Made by a program: the position numbers and the translations under genes
Origin: an uncultured Propionimicrobium sp.
GTDB taxonomy: Bacteria > Actinomycetota > Actinomycetes > Propionibacteriales > Propionibacteriaceae
DNA length: 64,000 nucleotides
NCBI GenBank assembly: GCA_946221385.1
Contig: CAMIGX010000005.1
Location: 62,001 to 126,000 of the forward strand
Reading direction: 5' to 3'
Shown here: in pieces, positions 17,892 through 25,674 of the stretch
Numbering within the stretch: the stretch's first letter is position 1
Layout: each line of letters opens with the position of its first letter
Notes under the pieces: generated by a model
Databases searched by the model: none
Told to the model about the DNA's origin: nothing
What the model saw: only the letters and a program-made list of their open reading frames with translations

Positions 17892-19177
17892 GCTGGATCT
17901 CCGGCTTGATAGTGCAATTCAGCGCGAGCCTCAGGCGCCAGTACGTCGCGGACAGCCTGTGCGACATCAGCCTCATCGACGGCTTGGACGAGGGCGAGGA
18001 ATTCGTTGATGCGTTCAACTTCACCAAATAGGGTCGCGAAACGTCCCATGTGGTCTGCGCGGGAACCGACGGTCGCCAATTCTGCTAGCCAGTCGCGTTC
18101 GAAGGCGGCCTTGACACGGTCCAATTCGGCTGCGCTTGGCCCATCGTCGCTGAGTTCGACTAGGGCAGCGACCATTTCGTCGCGAATGACGTTCAGGTCG
18201 GCGTCGTCGCTGGCGGCGGCTCGTAGCATGCCCAGTGAAGTGCCGCGAGTCAGTTCATAGTCGCCGCCGGCGACCGCATCACAGATTTCGAGGTCGCGCA
18301 CCAGCCGACGATGCAGCCGAGACGATTCAGAGCCGGCCAGGAGCTCAAGGGCAATCTGGGCAGCTAGGTTTTCTGGATTGCGTCCGTCTGGGGTTCGCCA
18401 GGCGAGCGTCAACTGACCTCGGGGGACCGGCCGACTGATTGTCAGGCAGGGGATTCCACCATGTGGTGGCAGCGGCTCGGGTCGGGCGCTAGCCGGCATC
18501 GGATTAGGCCCCAGCGGGATTCGGCCCAGATATTTGTCGACCAGTTCGATCGTCGGCTGCACCTCGATTGGTCCGACGATGCTCAAGATCGCTGCGTCCG
18601 GGCGATACCAGCGATCGAAGAAGCCTTGCACGTCGGTCAAGCTAGCCGCGTCCAGATCGGCCATCGATCCGATGGTGGTGTGGCCATAGGGGTGATCGAC
18701 GGGGAAGTTCTGCGTCATCATCAACTCGAGCAGATCGCCATAGGGCACATTGTCGTAGCGTTGCCGCTTCTCCTCCTTGACGACTTCGCGCTGAGTGTCC
18801 AAGTTTTCCTGGCTGACGTCCAAGCTGCCCAAGCGCTCAGCTTCCAGCCAAAGCGCCAGCTCCAGAGCTTCAGGAGGCACAGTCTCGAAATAATTCGTCC
18901 GGTCGAAGCTCGTCGTCGCATTTGCTTGCCCGCCGACCGCCTCTAGCGCAGCCAAATGTTCACCCGAGGCGACCTGCGCCGAGCCTTGAAACATCAGATG
19001 CTCAAAAAGATGCGCAAAGCCACTCTTGCCAGGTGCTTCGTCACCAGATCCGACTCGATACCAGATGTTGACAGCGACGGCGGTAGCTGCTGGATCGGGT
19101 TGAATCTGGACCTGCAGCTCGTTGTCGAGGGTTGCGGTGTGAATTGGATAGCGCAGCCCAGTGCTCGATCCGGTCAT
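17888..19177 (-). CDS. M16-family zinc peptidase, catalytic subunit
   Basis: A 429-residue M16 peptidase with the intact zinc motif HLFEH at residues 56-60 (KSGFAHLFEHLMFQ) and the downstream metal-ligand glutamate in the helix LALWLEAERLG. The family degrades or processes peptides. It is translationally coupled to the inactive homologue downstream, as in M16B heterodimers. The start is taken as ATG 19177, since TAGGCT at 19190-19185 ends 7 bases upstream and would give a leaderless message; an in-frame start at 19201 would lie upstream of that promoter element. Confidence 0.9.
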   Translation of the reverse strand: MTGSSTGLRYPIHTATLDNELQVQIQPDPAATAVAVNIWYRVGSGDEAPGKSGFAHLFEHLMFQGSAQVASGEHLAALEAVGGQANATTSFDRTNYFETVPPEALELALWLEAERLGSLDVSQENLDTQREVVKEEKRQRYDNVPYGDLLELMMTQNFPVDHPYGHTTIGSMADLDAASLTDVQGFFDRWYRPDAAILSIVGPIEVQPTIELVDKYLGRIPLGPNPMPASARPEPLPPHGGIPCLTISRPVPRGQLTLAWRTPDGRNPENLAAQIALELLAGSESSRLHRRLVRDLEICDAVAGGDYELTRGTSLGMLRAAASDDADLNVIRDEMVAALVELSDDGPSAAELDRVKAAFERDWLAELATVGSRADHMGRFATLFGEVERINEFLALVQAVDEADVAQAVRDVLAPEARAELHYQAGDPA

Positions 19178-19272
19178 GACGGTCAGCCTAGCCCGGCGCA
19201 CGCAAAGTTGGATCTGATGAGTGCATAGCTGCAGCTTTGGGAGGAACTAGGCGGATCGTAGAAAGTTTGATT

Positions 19273-19300
19273 CGGGCGGTGCTCCGCTGCGCACCGCCCG
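19273..19300. other. GC-rich 10-bp perfect hairpin
   Basis: CGGGCGGTGC at 19273-19282 and GCACCGCCCG at 19291-19300 pair perfectly around an 8-base loop. A second hairpin, GTTCCTC/GAGGAAC, follows at 19312-19332. Neither has a T-run. Confidence 0.7.
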
Positions 19301-19394
19301 AGCTGAGGTTTGTTCCTCGCGGCGAGAGGAACTCAACAGGAGGCGTTCGAATCGGCCATGCCTGGCCGTGGCTGCGGGGCCGGTTCAAGCGATG

Positions 19395-19409
19395 TGATAA
19401 TCATTCTCA
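19395..19409. promoter_or_regulatory. Fur/Zur-like operator
   Basis: TGATAAT-C-ATTCTCA is a 7-1-7 inverted repeat with a single mismatch, the architecture of Fur-family operators and close to actinobacterial Zur boxes. No gene starts immediately beside it: the M16 gene begins about 220 bases away on the minus strand and the YeiH remnant reads toward it. It may be an orphan site left by a lost gene. Confidence 0.5.
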
Positions 19410-19456
19410 AATAGGCGTCGCTTGTCAAGTACTGAGCCGCGCCCAGATATGGATGG

Positions 19457-19672
19457 TCACACCTGCAAGCCGAGCAGCGCGATGCCAGCGCGCACCAGGT
19501 GCTTTTCAGTGAACTTTCGACCCGGCAAGATCGGGTCGGGTTCTTTGACCAGATTCCCCAGTAGCGCGCCAAGCAGAATCGCGATCAAGAGCGCACTGAC
19601 CGCGGACCAGGCGCGATTCAGCAACACCGACACGCCAGCACCCACCAGGCAAAGCGCTGAGCCCGGCAGCAA
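19457..19672 (-). pseudogene. 5' remnant of a YeiH/UPF0324-type transporter gene
   Basis: About 71 codons from a TTG at 19672. The translation begins LLPGSALCLVG, has SALLIAILLGALLGN and ends KFTEKHLVRAGIALLGLQV before a stop. This aligns with the first about 75 residues of YeiH (FIPGLAL..., SALTLAILLGMVLGN, FAKQYLLRLGIILYGFRL). The family is normally about 340 residues with many membrane helices, and no continuation is seen in any frame downstream, so the remainder has been deleted. A real short peptide gene is less likely. Confidence 0.6.
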
Positions 19673-19957
19673 TTTGAGCAGCCGCTGATCTAAGCTGTCG
19701 CGTCATGCGGCTGAGCAGGATGGGACATTCCGAGCCTTCCATGGATCGCCGTGAGATTGGTGATGCTGTCATAAAAGATTTTGGCCCCATAGCGGCATCT
19801 GCCAAAAGAACACGCACATCGACACACCACTTGCGGGCCAGGCAACGAAACTGACGAATGCGGCGGCGCAAGACACCTGACGGCATGACAAATGTCATGG
19901 CCAATTAGTGATTTTCGCTACTGGTCGACACTGCCGAGCTACAGCCAAGCTGGAGTC
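19673..19957 (+). promoter_or_regulatory. Upstream region of the ABC-transporter/two-component operon
   Basis: 285 bases without a gene. It holds the palindrome at 19884-19899 and a weak ribosome site (TGGAG) just before the ATG at 19958. Possible -10 sequences after the palindrome include TAGTGATTT at about 19908. The left part may contain the promoter of the lost YeiH-type gene. Confidence 0.4.
19884..19899. promoter_or_regulatory. Palindromic operator candidate CATGAC-AAAT-GTCATG
   Basis: A perfect 6-4-6 inverted repeat 59 bases before the ABC ATPase start. Dyads containing TGAC-N4-GTCA are typical targets of NarL/LuxR-type response regulators in ABC/two-component modules, and the operon encodes such a regulator. 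Binding is inferred. Confidence 0.5.
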
Positions 19958-20896
19958 ATGAACCAGACAGCAGCGGTGCAGCTGACGGGAGTGCACAAAG
20001 ATTTCCGTGACGCCAAAGGCGGGGTAGTGCACGCGGTCAACGGCATCAATTTGACGATCCGGCCCGGCGAAATCGTCGCCTTCCTTGGGCCGAACGGAGC
20101 AGGCAAGACGACGACCCTAGACATGGTGCTTGGTCTCAGTGAACCGACGAGCGGCAGCGTCAGGACTCTTGGGTTGAAGCCTAGGGAAGCGATCTTGCAG
20201 GGCCGCGCTGGCGCGATGCTGCAAAGCGGTGGGCTGCTGCGCGATCTATCGGTGCAAGAGACCGTCGACATGATCGGCTCGACCTATCGAGGCAAGCGCA
20301 TCGATCGAGACAGCATCCTAAAGCGCGCCGGACTGGAGCACATCGCGAGCCGCAAAGTCAGCAAGTGTTCTGGTGGTGAACAGCAGCGGCTGCGATTCGC
20401 GCTGGCGTTAATTCCCGATCCTGAGTTGCTGGTCTTGGACGAACCGACCGCTGGCATGGACGTCGCCGCCCGGCACGAGTTCTGGCAGGCGATGCAAGCC
20501 GAGGCGATTCATGGCCGCGCCGTCGTCTTCGCCACGCACTATCTTCAGGAAGCCGAAGATTTCGCAGCTCGCACGATCTTGATGGCCGCCGGGCAGATCA
20601 TCGCGGACGGGCCGACCGAGCAGGTCCGTCAGCATGCCGGTGGACGACTGCTCAGCGCCGCGCTGTCAGCTGAGCGTCTTGAGGCTGTCGTCACGGGATT
20701 GCGAGACCGATTCCCCAATGCACAGGTCGATATCAAGCAAGATCGCCTAGAGATTCGCGGCGACGACACCGACGCAATCGCACGCCATCTGCTGACCGAA
20801 ACCACCGCGACGGATTTGATCATCACTCGGCCATCGCTAGACGAAGCTTTCGTCACTATGACTCAGGCCGATCGGATACAGGGGGAGCAGAAATGA
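19958..20896 (+). CDS. ABC transporter ATP-binding protein (drug-export type)
   Basis: A 312-residue ATPase. Walker A GPNGAGKT is at residues 44-51; the signature is degenerate at its first position (CSGGEQQR), Walker B is LLVLDEPTAGMD, and an H-loop histidine is in VVFATHYLQEAED. The C-terminal about 80 residues form the regulatory domain common in DrrA-like multidrug exporters. It overlaps the ABC-2 permease by ATGA. A longer reading from 19892 has no ribosome site and would cover the operator palindrome. Together with the permease, kinase and regulator it forms a self-contained export and sensing operon resembling Bacillus YvfRSTU. Confidence 0.9.
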   Translation: MNQTAAVQLTGVHKDFRDAKGGVVHAVNGINLTIRPGEIVAFLGPNGAGKTTTLDMVLGLSEPTSGSVRTLGLKPREAILQGRAGAMLQSGGLLRDLSVQETVDMIGSTYRGKRIDRDSILKRAGLEHIASRKVSKCSGGEQQRLRFALALIPDPELLVLDEPTAGMDVAARHEFWQAMQAEAIHGRAVVFATHYLQEAEDFAARTILMAAGQIIADGPTEQVRQHAGGRLLSAALSAERLEAVVTGLRDRFPNAQVDIKQDRLEIRGDDTDAIARHLLTETTATDLIITRPSLDEAFVTMTQADRIQGEQK

Positions 20897-21660
20897 ACCT
20901 GCGCTATCTCGGACTGGATCTAAAGCGCGTGCTGCGCGATCCGTCGAATATGTTCTTTTGTGCTGGTCTGCCGTTGATCTTGTATCTGGTCTTCAGCGGT
21001 CTGAACCCTGAATCCAGCGGAATGCTGGATTCAGGTCGCGGCAACCTGTCGATGTATCTGATGATCTCGATGGCCGCTTACGGGGCAGCGACGGCGACGT
21101 CGACTGTCGGGGGACTAGCGGGCGTGGAGAAGCTGCAAGGCTGGGGACGTCAACTCGGCCTGACGCCGATGACCGACGCGCAATTCGTCGCGCTCAAGAC
21201 CGTATTGGGCATGATCATCGCAGCGCTCCCGATTAGTTTGATCTTCCTCACCGGCTTTCTCACCAACGCTGAAGCGACGCCGCAGACCTGGCTGATCAGT
21301 GCTGCGATCACCTGGGCCGGTTCCATGCTCTTCGCGCTCTATGGGCTGCTGGCGGCGCTGGCGTTCAAGAGTGAATCGGCGGTGGGCGCTGCTGGCGGCG
21401 TGCTGGTCGTACTGGGTTTCTTGGGCAACATGTTCATGCCATTGGGTGGCACGATGCTGCAGATTGCGCGGTTCACGCCCATGTACGGCTACGGTCAGTT
21501 GGCGCGCTATTTCCTGATGGACGGCGTCTTCTTCGACGGCACCAGCGGAACTGTGTTCACCGAGCCGCTGTGGATTCCGCTGACGAACCTGGTCGCTTGG
21601 ATCGTGATCTTTGCGCTCGCTGCGGTGACTATCGTCCGTCGTAGTCGCGGACGGCAATAG
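20893..21660 (+). CDS. ABC-2 type permease
   Basis: A 255-residue membrane protein with about six hydrophobic segments, including FCAGLPLILYLVFSG, GMIIAALPISLIFLTGF and LTNLVAWIVIFALAAVTIV, ending in a basic tail (RRSRGRQ) on the cytoplasmic side. Size and pattern fit ABC-2 export permeases. Its start overlaps the ATPase stop, so the two are coupled subunits of one exporter. The substrate cannot be read from the sequence; lipid or antibiotic export is usual for this class. Confidence 0.87.
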   Translation: MNLRYLGLDLKRVLRDPSNMFFCAGLPLILYLVFSGLNPESSGMLDSGRGNLSMYLMISMAAYGAATATSTVGGLAGVEKLQGWGRQLGLTPMTDAQFVALKTVLGMIIAALPISLIFLTGFLTNAEATPQTWLISAAITWAGSMLFALYGLLAALAFKSESAVGAAGGVLVVLGFLGNMFMPLGGTMLQIARFTPMYGYGQLARYFLMDGVFFDGTSGTVFTEPLWIPLTNLVAWIVIFALAAVTIVRRSRGRQ

Positions 21661-21694
21661 TCTGAGGACAGCCGCCGCGAAGGGGGGGAGCAAG

Positions 21695-22756
21695 ATGCGT
21701 CGCTGGTCGAAGGAGAGCATGCCTGCGCGGCTCAACGCGTCTTGCTGGATCTTGCTGCTGATCCCGATCTTGTTCGCGGTTTGGGAAGCTGGCGCGCCGA
21801 CGTGGCTCAACTCGTTGCGCATCGTAGGCATCGTGATCTTCAGCGTCGGCTACGTCATCGGCTGCTTCTGGCTGTCAGACGAAGCAATGATAAGCCCGCG
21901 CTTAAGCCGCGAAGTGGTGATCTTCTTGGCCGTCTTAGTGATCTTGATGCTCGCCAATGTGCCATTGCTCGGGGCGCAGGTGTTCGTCTTCACGCCCTAT
22001 CTCGCGGCCGTCGCGATCTGGACGTTTCCACTGGTCATCGGCGTCCCGCTGGCCTTGGTGCTGTTTATTGTGCAGATCACGACGAATCATTTCGTAGAGA
22101 TTCCGCTTGGCTTATTGATCGCCACCGGCATGGTCGTCATGTTCAACACGTTGAGTCGACTCGCCCGCGATCAAGGCGCGCGCCATGAGCAAGAGGCTCG
22201 TCAGCAGGCGATGTTGGCAGAACGTGAACGGGTCGCCCGGGACGTGCATGACGTGCTTGGCCATTCGCTGACCGCGATCAGCGTCAAGGCTGATTTGGCC
22301 TGCAAGCTAGCGCAGCGTGATCCGGCCGCGGCTGCCCAGCAGATGGCCGAGGTGCATGATCTGTCGCGCGCGGCGTTGGCCGAGGTTCGGGAGACTGTGG
22401 CTGGCTTGCGGGTCGCGCGTCTGGACGACGAGCTGATCGCCGCGCAGGCATCGTTGGCGGACGCGGGCATCGTCGCCCACATCAATGGTGAAGTGCGCGA
22501 CGTCGACCCCAGTCATCGGATCGCGGGGGCTTGGGCGCTGCGGGAGCTCGTCACCAACGTAATTAGGCATAGCGGCGCTAAATCATGCACCATCACGTTG
22601 CGCAGCGACGGCCTGGAGGTCGCTGACGACGGGGTCGGCTTGACGAAGCTGATCGAGGGCAACGGCTTGCGTGGGCTGCGGGAACGCATCAGCGCTGCTG
22701 GTGGCCGGGTCGACATCGGGCCGACCAGCGTCAATGTCATCATGGGGACGCTATGA
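21695..22756 (+). CDS. NarL/DesK-type sensor histidine kinase
   Basis: A 353-residue kinase. Residues 15-155 contain about five membrane segments and almost no external loop, suggesting intramembrane sensing. The HisKA_3 dimerisation helix follows with the phospho-accepting His185 in RVARDVHDVLGHSLTA. The HATPase domain has ELVTNVIRHSGA (N box), VADDGVG (G1) and GNGLRGLRER (G2). GGGGGGGAG stands upstream of ATG 21695. Its stop overlaps the response-regulator start. The gene order ATPase-permease-kinase-regulator suggests it senses the transported compound or envelope stress. Confidence 0.9.
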   Translation: MRRWSKESMPARLNASCWILLLIPILFAVWEAGAPTWLNSLRIVGIVIFSVGYVIGCFWLSDEAMISPRLSREVVIFLAVLVILMLANVPLLGAQVFVFTPYLAAVAIWTFPLVIGVPLALVLFIVQITTNHFVEIPLGLLIATGMVVMFNTLSRLARDQGARHEQEARQQAMLAERERVARDVHDVLGHSLTAISVKADLACKLAQRDPAAAAQQMAEVHDLSRAALAEVRETVAGLRVARLDDELIAAQASLADAGIVAHINGEVRDVDPSHRIAGAWALRELVTNVIRHSGAKSCTITLRSDGLEVADDGVGLTKLIEGNGLRGLRERISAAGGRVDIGPTSVNVIMGTL

Positions 22757-23358
22757 CGATTCGGATTTTGCTCGCTGATGACCAGGCGCTGGTTCGCGGA
22801 GCGCTCGCTGCGCTGTTGAACTTGGAGCCAGATCTGCAGGTCGTCGCAGAGGTGGGACGCGGTGACGAGGTGCTCGATGCTGCTCGGCAGGGCGTAGATG
22901 TTTGCGTCCTGGACATCGAAATGCCTGGTCAAGACGGGATTGGAGCCTGCCAGCAGATCGTCAGCCAGTTGCCGGACGTCAAGGTCTTGATCGTGACGAC
23001 CTTCGCTCGGCCGGGTTATTTGCGGCGCGCGCTGGAGGCCGGCGCGCTGGGCTATGTCGTCAAAGACACCCCAGCCGAGCAGCTCGCCGAAGCTGTCCGC
23101 AGGGTGCATGCGGGGGAGCGCGTCATCGATCCGACGCTGGCGGGCGAAGCGCTCAGCCTGGCCGAAAATCCATTGACCGAACGTGAGCAAGACGTCTTGC
23201 GGGCGGCGTTGAGCGGCGCGACCGTCCACGACATAGCGGCTAGGGTCCACCTATCAGAGGGCACGGTGCGGAACTATTTATCGTCAGCGATCGCCAAGAC
23301 GGGCGCGGCGACTCGCGTCGAAGCCGCGCAACGGGCGAGCGCTAACGGCTGGCTGTGA
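22753..23358 (+). CDS. NarL/LuxR-family response regulator
   Basis: A 201-residue regulator. The receiver has the acidic pair ADD at residues 8-10, the phospho-acceptor Asp54 in VLDIEMPG, the Thr in VTTFARPG and the Lys in VKDTPAEQL. The C-terminal GerE domain (about 135-200) reads LTEREQDVLRAALSG, then IAARVHLSEGTVRNYLS, a helix-turn-helix. It overlaps the kinase by ATGA. It probably binds the palindrome at 19884-19899 and autoregulates the operon. Confidence 0.92.
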   Translation: MTIRILLADDQALVRGALAALLNLEPDLQVVAEVGRGDEVLDAARQGVDVCVLDIEMPGQDGIGACQQIVSQLPDVKVLIVTTFARPGYLRRALEAGALGYVVKDTPAEQLAEAVRRVHAGERVIDPTLAGEALSLAENPLTEREQDVLRAALSGATVHDIAARVHLSEGTVRNYLSSAIAKTGAATRVEAAQRASANGWL

Positions 23359-23390
23359 ACTGGTCGAGATTGAACGGCAGCTGACGCATA

Positions 23391-23423
23391 AAAAACCGGC
23401 TGAGGAACTCGTCCTCAGCCGGT
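23391..23423 (-). terminator. Rho-independent terminator of tRNA-fMet
   Basis: ACCGGCTGAGGA (23395-23406) pairs perfectly with TCCTCAGCCGGT (23412-23423), a 12-bp stem with a 5-base loop. On the minus strand the stem is followed by a run of T, 7 bases after the tRNA 3' end. Confidence 0.92.
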
Positions 23424-23429
23424 AATTAG

Positions 23430-23503
23430 TAGCGGGGACAGGATTTGAACCTGTGACCTCTGGGTTATGAGCCCAGCGAGCTACCGAGCTGCTCCACCCC
23501 GCG
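23430..23503 (-). tRNA. Initiator tRNA-fMet (anticodon CAU)
   Basis: The minus strand folds as a 74-base cloverleaf: acceptor CGCGGGG with CCCCGC, an unpaired first position (C1 against U72) and three consecutive G-C pairs in the anticodon stem (CTGGG..CCCAG) around CTCATAA. These two features distinguish initiator from elongator tRNA-Met. The T loop is GGTTCAAATCC. CCA is not encoded. The promoter is at 23515-23543 and the terminator at 23391-23423, so it is a single-gene transcription unit. Confidence 0.97.
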
Positions 23504-23514
23504 TCGCTCGTCTT

Positions 23515-23543
23515 ACTTTAATAGGCAGATCTCGTTAACCCAA
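23515..23543 (-). promoter_or_regulatory. Promoter of tRNA-fMet
   Basis: On the minus strand TTGGGT (23543-23538), a 17-base spacer and TAAAGT (23520-23515) precede the tRNA by about 11 bases, the expected distance to the start of transcription. Confidence 0.6.
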
Positions 23544-23644
23544 ATTTTGCCTTCGCCAACCGGCCCGCAGCTGGTATGCCAGAGCATGTTTCAGCCTCGG
23601 ACGCCCAGCAGCACAGCGAAGCATGCTGGCTAGGATGGTGGTCC

Positions 23645-24838
23645 GTGAAGGCACTGCTATTGGAGAATATTCACCCCGAAGCGACCCGGATCTTGACCAA
23701 GGCCGGCTACGAAGTCGAAAACCGCTCGACTGCCCTCGAGGGTGACGAACTCGTCGAGGCGCTAGACGGCGTCTCCTTGCTCGGCATCCGCTCTCGCACC
23801 CAGGTCACCGAAGACGTGTTAGCGGGCGCTCCCGAATCACTCCAAGCAGTGGGCGCCTTCAGCATCGGCACCAATCAGATCGCTTTGACCGCTGCTGCAG
23901 AACGTGGCATCGCGTGCTTCAACGCGCCGTATTCAAATACTCGTTCGGTCGTCGAATTGGTGATGGCCGAGATCATCTCGCTGGCCCGTCATCTGACCGA
24001 CAAGAACATGCAGATGCATCAGGGGGTCTGGGAAAAATCCGCAACCGGTTCCCACGAGGTACGCGGTCGTAGCCTGGGCATCGTCGGTTACGGCAATATC
24101 GGTTCCCAGCTGTCGATCTTGGCCGAAGCCTTCGGCATGCAGGTCTATTTCTATGACATCGTCGACCGGCTAGCGTTAGGCAATGCGCGCCGCTGCGGAT
24201 CGCTCGAAGAGCTGCTGGGCACCGTCGAGACCGTCAGCTTGCACGTCGACGGCAGGCCAGAAAACAAGCTGCTATTCGGCGCCGAGCAATTCGACATGAT
24301 GCGGCCGCGGTCGCTGTTCTTGAACCTCTGCCGGGGCTTCGTCGTCGACGAGGAGGCGCTGGCCGAACGGATCCAGTCTGGACACATCGCCGGCGCAGCG
24401 CTAGACGTCTTCAACACCGAACCCAAGCAGACCGGCGACCCCTTCGTTTCGGTCTTGCAGGGGCTGCCGAATGTCATCTTGACCCCGCACGTCGGTGGGT
24501 CGACCCAAGAGGCCCAGACGGACATCGGGCGTTTCGTGTCAGGTAAGCTCGCCGATTACATGGCAACTGGCGCAACGACTATGAGCGTCAACATGCCGGT
24601 GGTCGCGCCGCCGGTTCGTGAAGGCCACCGCGTCGTACACATCCACCAGAATGTGCCTGGCGTCTTGGCAGATCTGAACTCGGTGCTCAGCGCGCATCAG
24701 GCCAATATCGCGTTCCAGTCGCTAGCCACGCGCGGCAACGTCGGTTACGTCGTCACTGACGTCACCGGCGCCGAGCCAGGACTCATCGACGACATGCGCA
24801 AGGTCAAGAACACCATCCGGGTGCGTACCATCGACTGA
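23645..24838 (+). CDS. serA: D-3-phosphoglycerate dehydrogenase
   Basis: A 397-residue enzyme of the short (E. coli-like) class. It oxidises 3-phosphoglycerate with NAD as the first step of serine synthesis. The Rossmann motif is GIVGYGNIGSQ; the catalytic region contains NLCRGFVVDEEAL, where most homologues have SRG, so Cys replaces Ser beside the conserved Arg. The His of the catalytic dyad is in LTPHVGGSTQEAQ. A C-terminal ACT domain (HQNVPGVLADLNSVLS to the end) suggests feedback control by serine. GTG 23645 is chosen: TAGGAT at 23631-23636 is well placed for a leaderless transcript, and an upstream reading from 23576 has no support. Confidence 0.93.
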   Translation: MKALLLENIHPEATRILTKAGYEVENRSTALEGDELVEALDGVSLLGIRSRTQVTEDVLAGAPESLQAVGAFSIGTNQIALTAAAERGIACFNAPYSNTRSVVELVMAEIISLARHLTDKNMQMHQGVWEKSATGSHEVRGRSLGIVGYGNIGSQLSILAEAFGMQVYFYDIVDRLALGNARRCGSLEELLGTVETVSLHVDGRPENKLLFGAEQFDMMRPRSLFLNLCRGFVVDEEALAERIQSGHIAGAALDVFNTEPKQTGDPFVSVLQGLPNVILTPHVGGSTQEAQTDIGRFVSGKLADYMATGATTMSVNMPVVAPPVREGHRVVHIHQNVPGVLADLNSVLSAHQANIAFQSLATRGNVGYVVTDVTGAEPGLIDDMRKVKNTIRVRTID

Positions 24839-24872
24839 CGCGATCGCCGCCGCGACTAGGTCTTTTGCCCGA

Positions 24873-25664
24873 TCAGCTGTCTCGAGCCGCTAGCCGCTGG
24901 ACGATTTCGTCATGCAAGAACCCATTGGTGCAGATCGCGCCTGGGCCGACCGGGCCGGCTTGGCCGTCGAGATTGGTGAACCGTCCGCCAGCTTCGCGGA
25001 CGATGACGTCCAAAGCTGCCATGTCGTAAAGCTCGAGTTCTGGCTCGCAGGCGACGTCGACGCCACCTTCAGCGACCAGCATGTAGCTCCAAAAATCGCC
25101 GAATGCGCGGGTGCGTCCCGCGTCGCGCAGCAGGTCTACGAAACCTTGCCCGCGAGCGGTGGCGACCCAGCCGCCCACCGACGAATAGGAGAAAAAAGCG
25201 TCCTCGACCTTCCGCACGCCTGAGACCTGCAATTGACTCGCTTTGAACATATTGCGGCCTGTCCAAGCGCCTTCACCTTCGGCTGCCCACCAGCGGCGGC
25301 CCAACAACGGCGCGCTCACGACTCCGACGCGGACGATGCCGTCTACCATCAAAGCGATCAGCGTCGCCCAGACTGGTACCCCGCGCACATAGTTCGCGGT
25401 GCCATCGATCGGGTCGATGACCCAGCGTCGATTGCTTGAGCCGGTGTCGGCCATCTCTTCGCCGTGCACCGCGTCACGGGGACGTGCTGAGGCCAACGTC
25501 TTACGGATGGCAGCCTCGATGGCCTGATCAGCGTCACTGACCGCAGTGTGATCAGCCTTGGTCGTCACCTTCAGATCTTGGGCACGAAAACGCGCCTCAG
25601 AGATCGAATCGGCATTGTCCGCCAGCAGATGCGCCAGGCGCAGGTCGTCGACATATCCAGCCAT
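24873..25664 (-). CDS. hisN: Histidinol-phosphatase of the inositol monophosphatase family
   Basis: A 263-residue protein. Metal-binding motifs of the IMPase superfamily are clear: HGEE near residue 70, WVIDPIDGTANYVRG around 82-97 and a C-terminal YDMAALDVIVREAGG. The GTANYVRGVPVWAT context and its position next to rsgA and aroA match actinobacterial HisN, which dephosphorylates histidinol phosphate; a general inositol or sulfate-nucleotide phosphatase remains possible. The start at 25664 aligns with the family N-terminus; an ATG two codons upstream (25670) is equally open. The rsgA stop TAG is part of a TAGGCT located 7 bases before ATG 25664, a possible internal promoter. Confidence 0.83.
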   Translation of the reverse strand: MAGYVDDLRLAHLLADNADSISEARFRAQDLKVTTKADHTAVSDADQAIEAAIRKTLASARPRDAVHGEEMADTGSSNRRWVIDPIDGTANYVRGVPVWATLIALMVDGIVRVGVVSAPLLGRRWWAAEGEGAWTGRNMFKASQLQVSGVRKVEDAFFSYSSVGGWVATARGQGFVDLLRDAGRTRAFGDFWSYMLVAEGGVDVACEPELELYDMAALDVIVREAGGRFTNLDGQAGPVGPGAICTNGFLHDEIVQRLAARDS

Positions 25665-25674
25665 GACCATGAGC

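Larger units (their letters stand above)
19202..19456. other. Gene-poor region with hairpins and a Fur-family box
   Basis: No convincing gene. The stretch contains two strong hairpins, an AGGAGG at about 19339 followed by a short open frame of 18 codons (19359-19415) of unlikely significance, and a Fur/Zur-like box. Together with the adjoining YeiH remnant it looks like a decayed locus, although a small RNA cannot be excluded. Confidence 0.4.
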
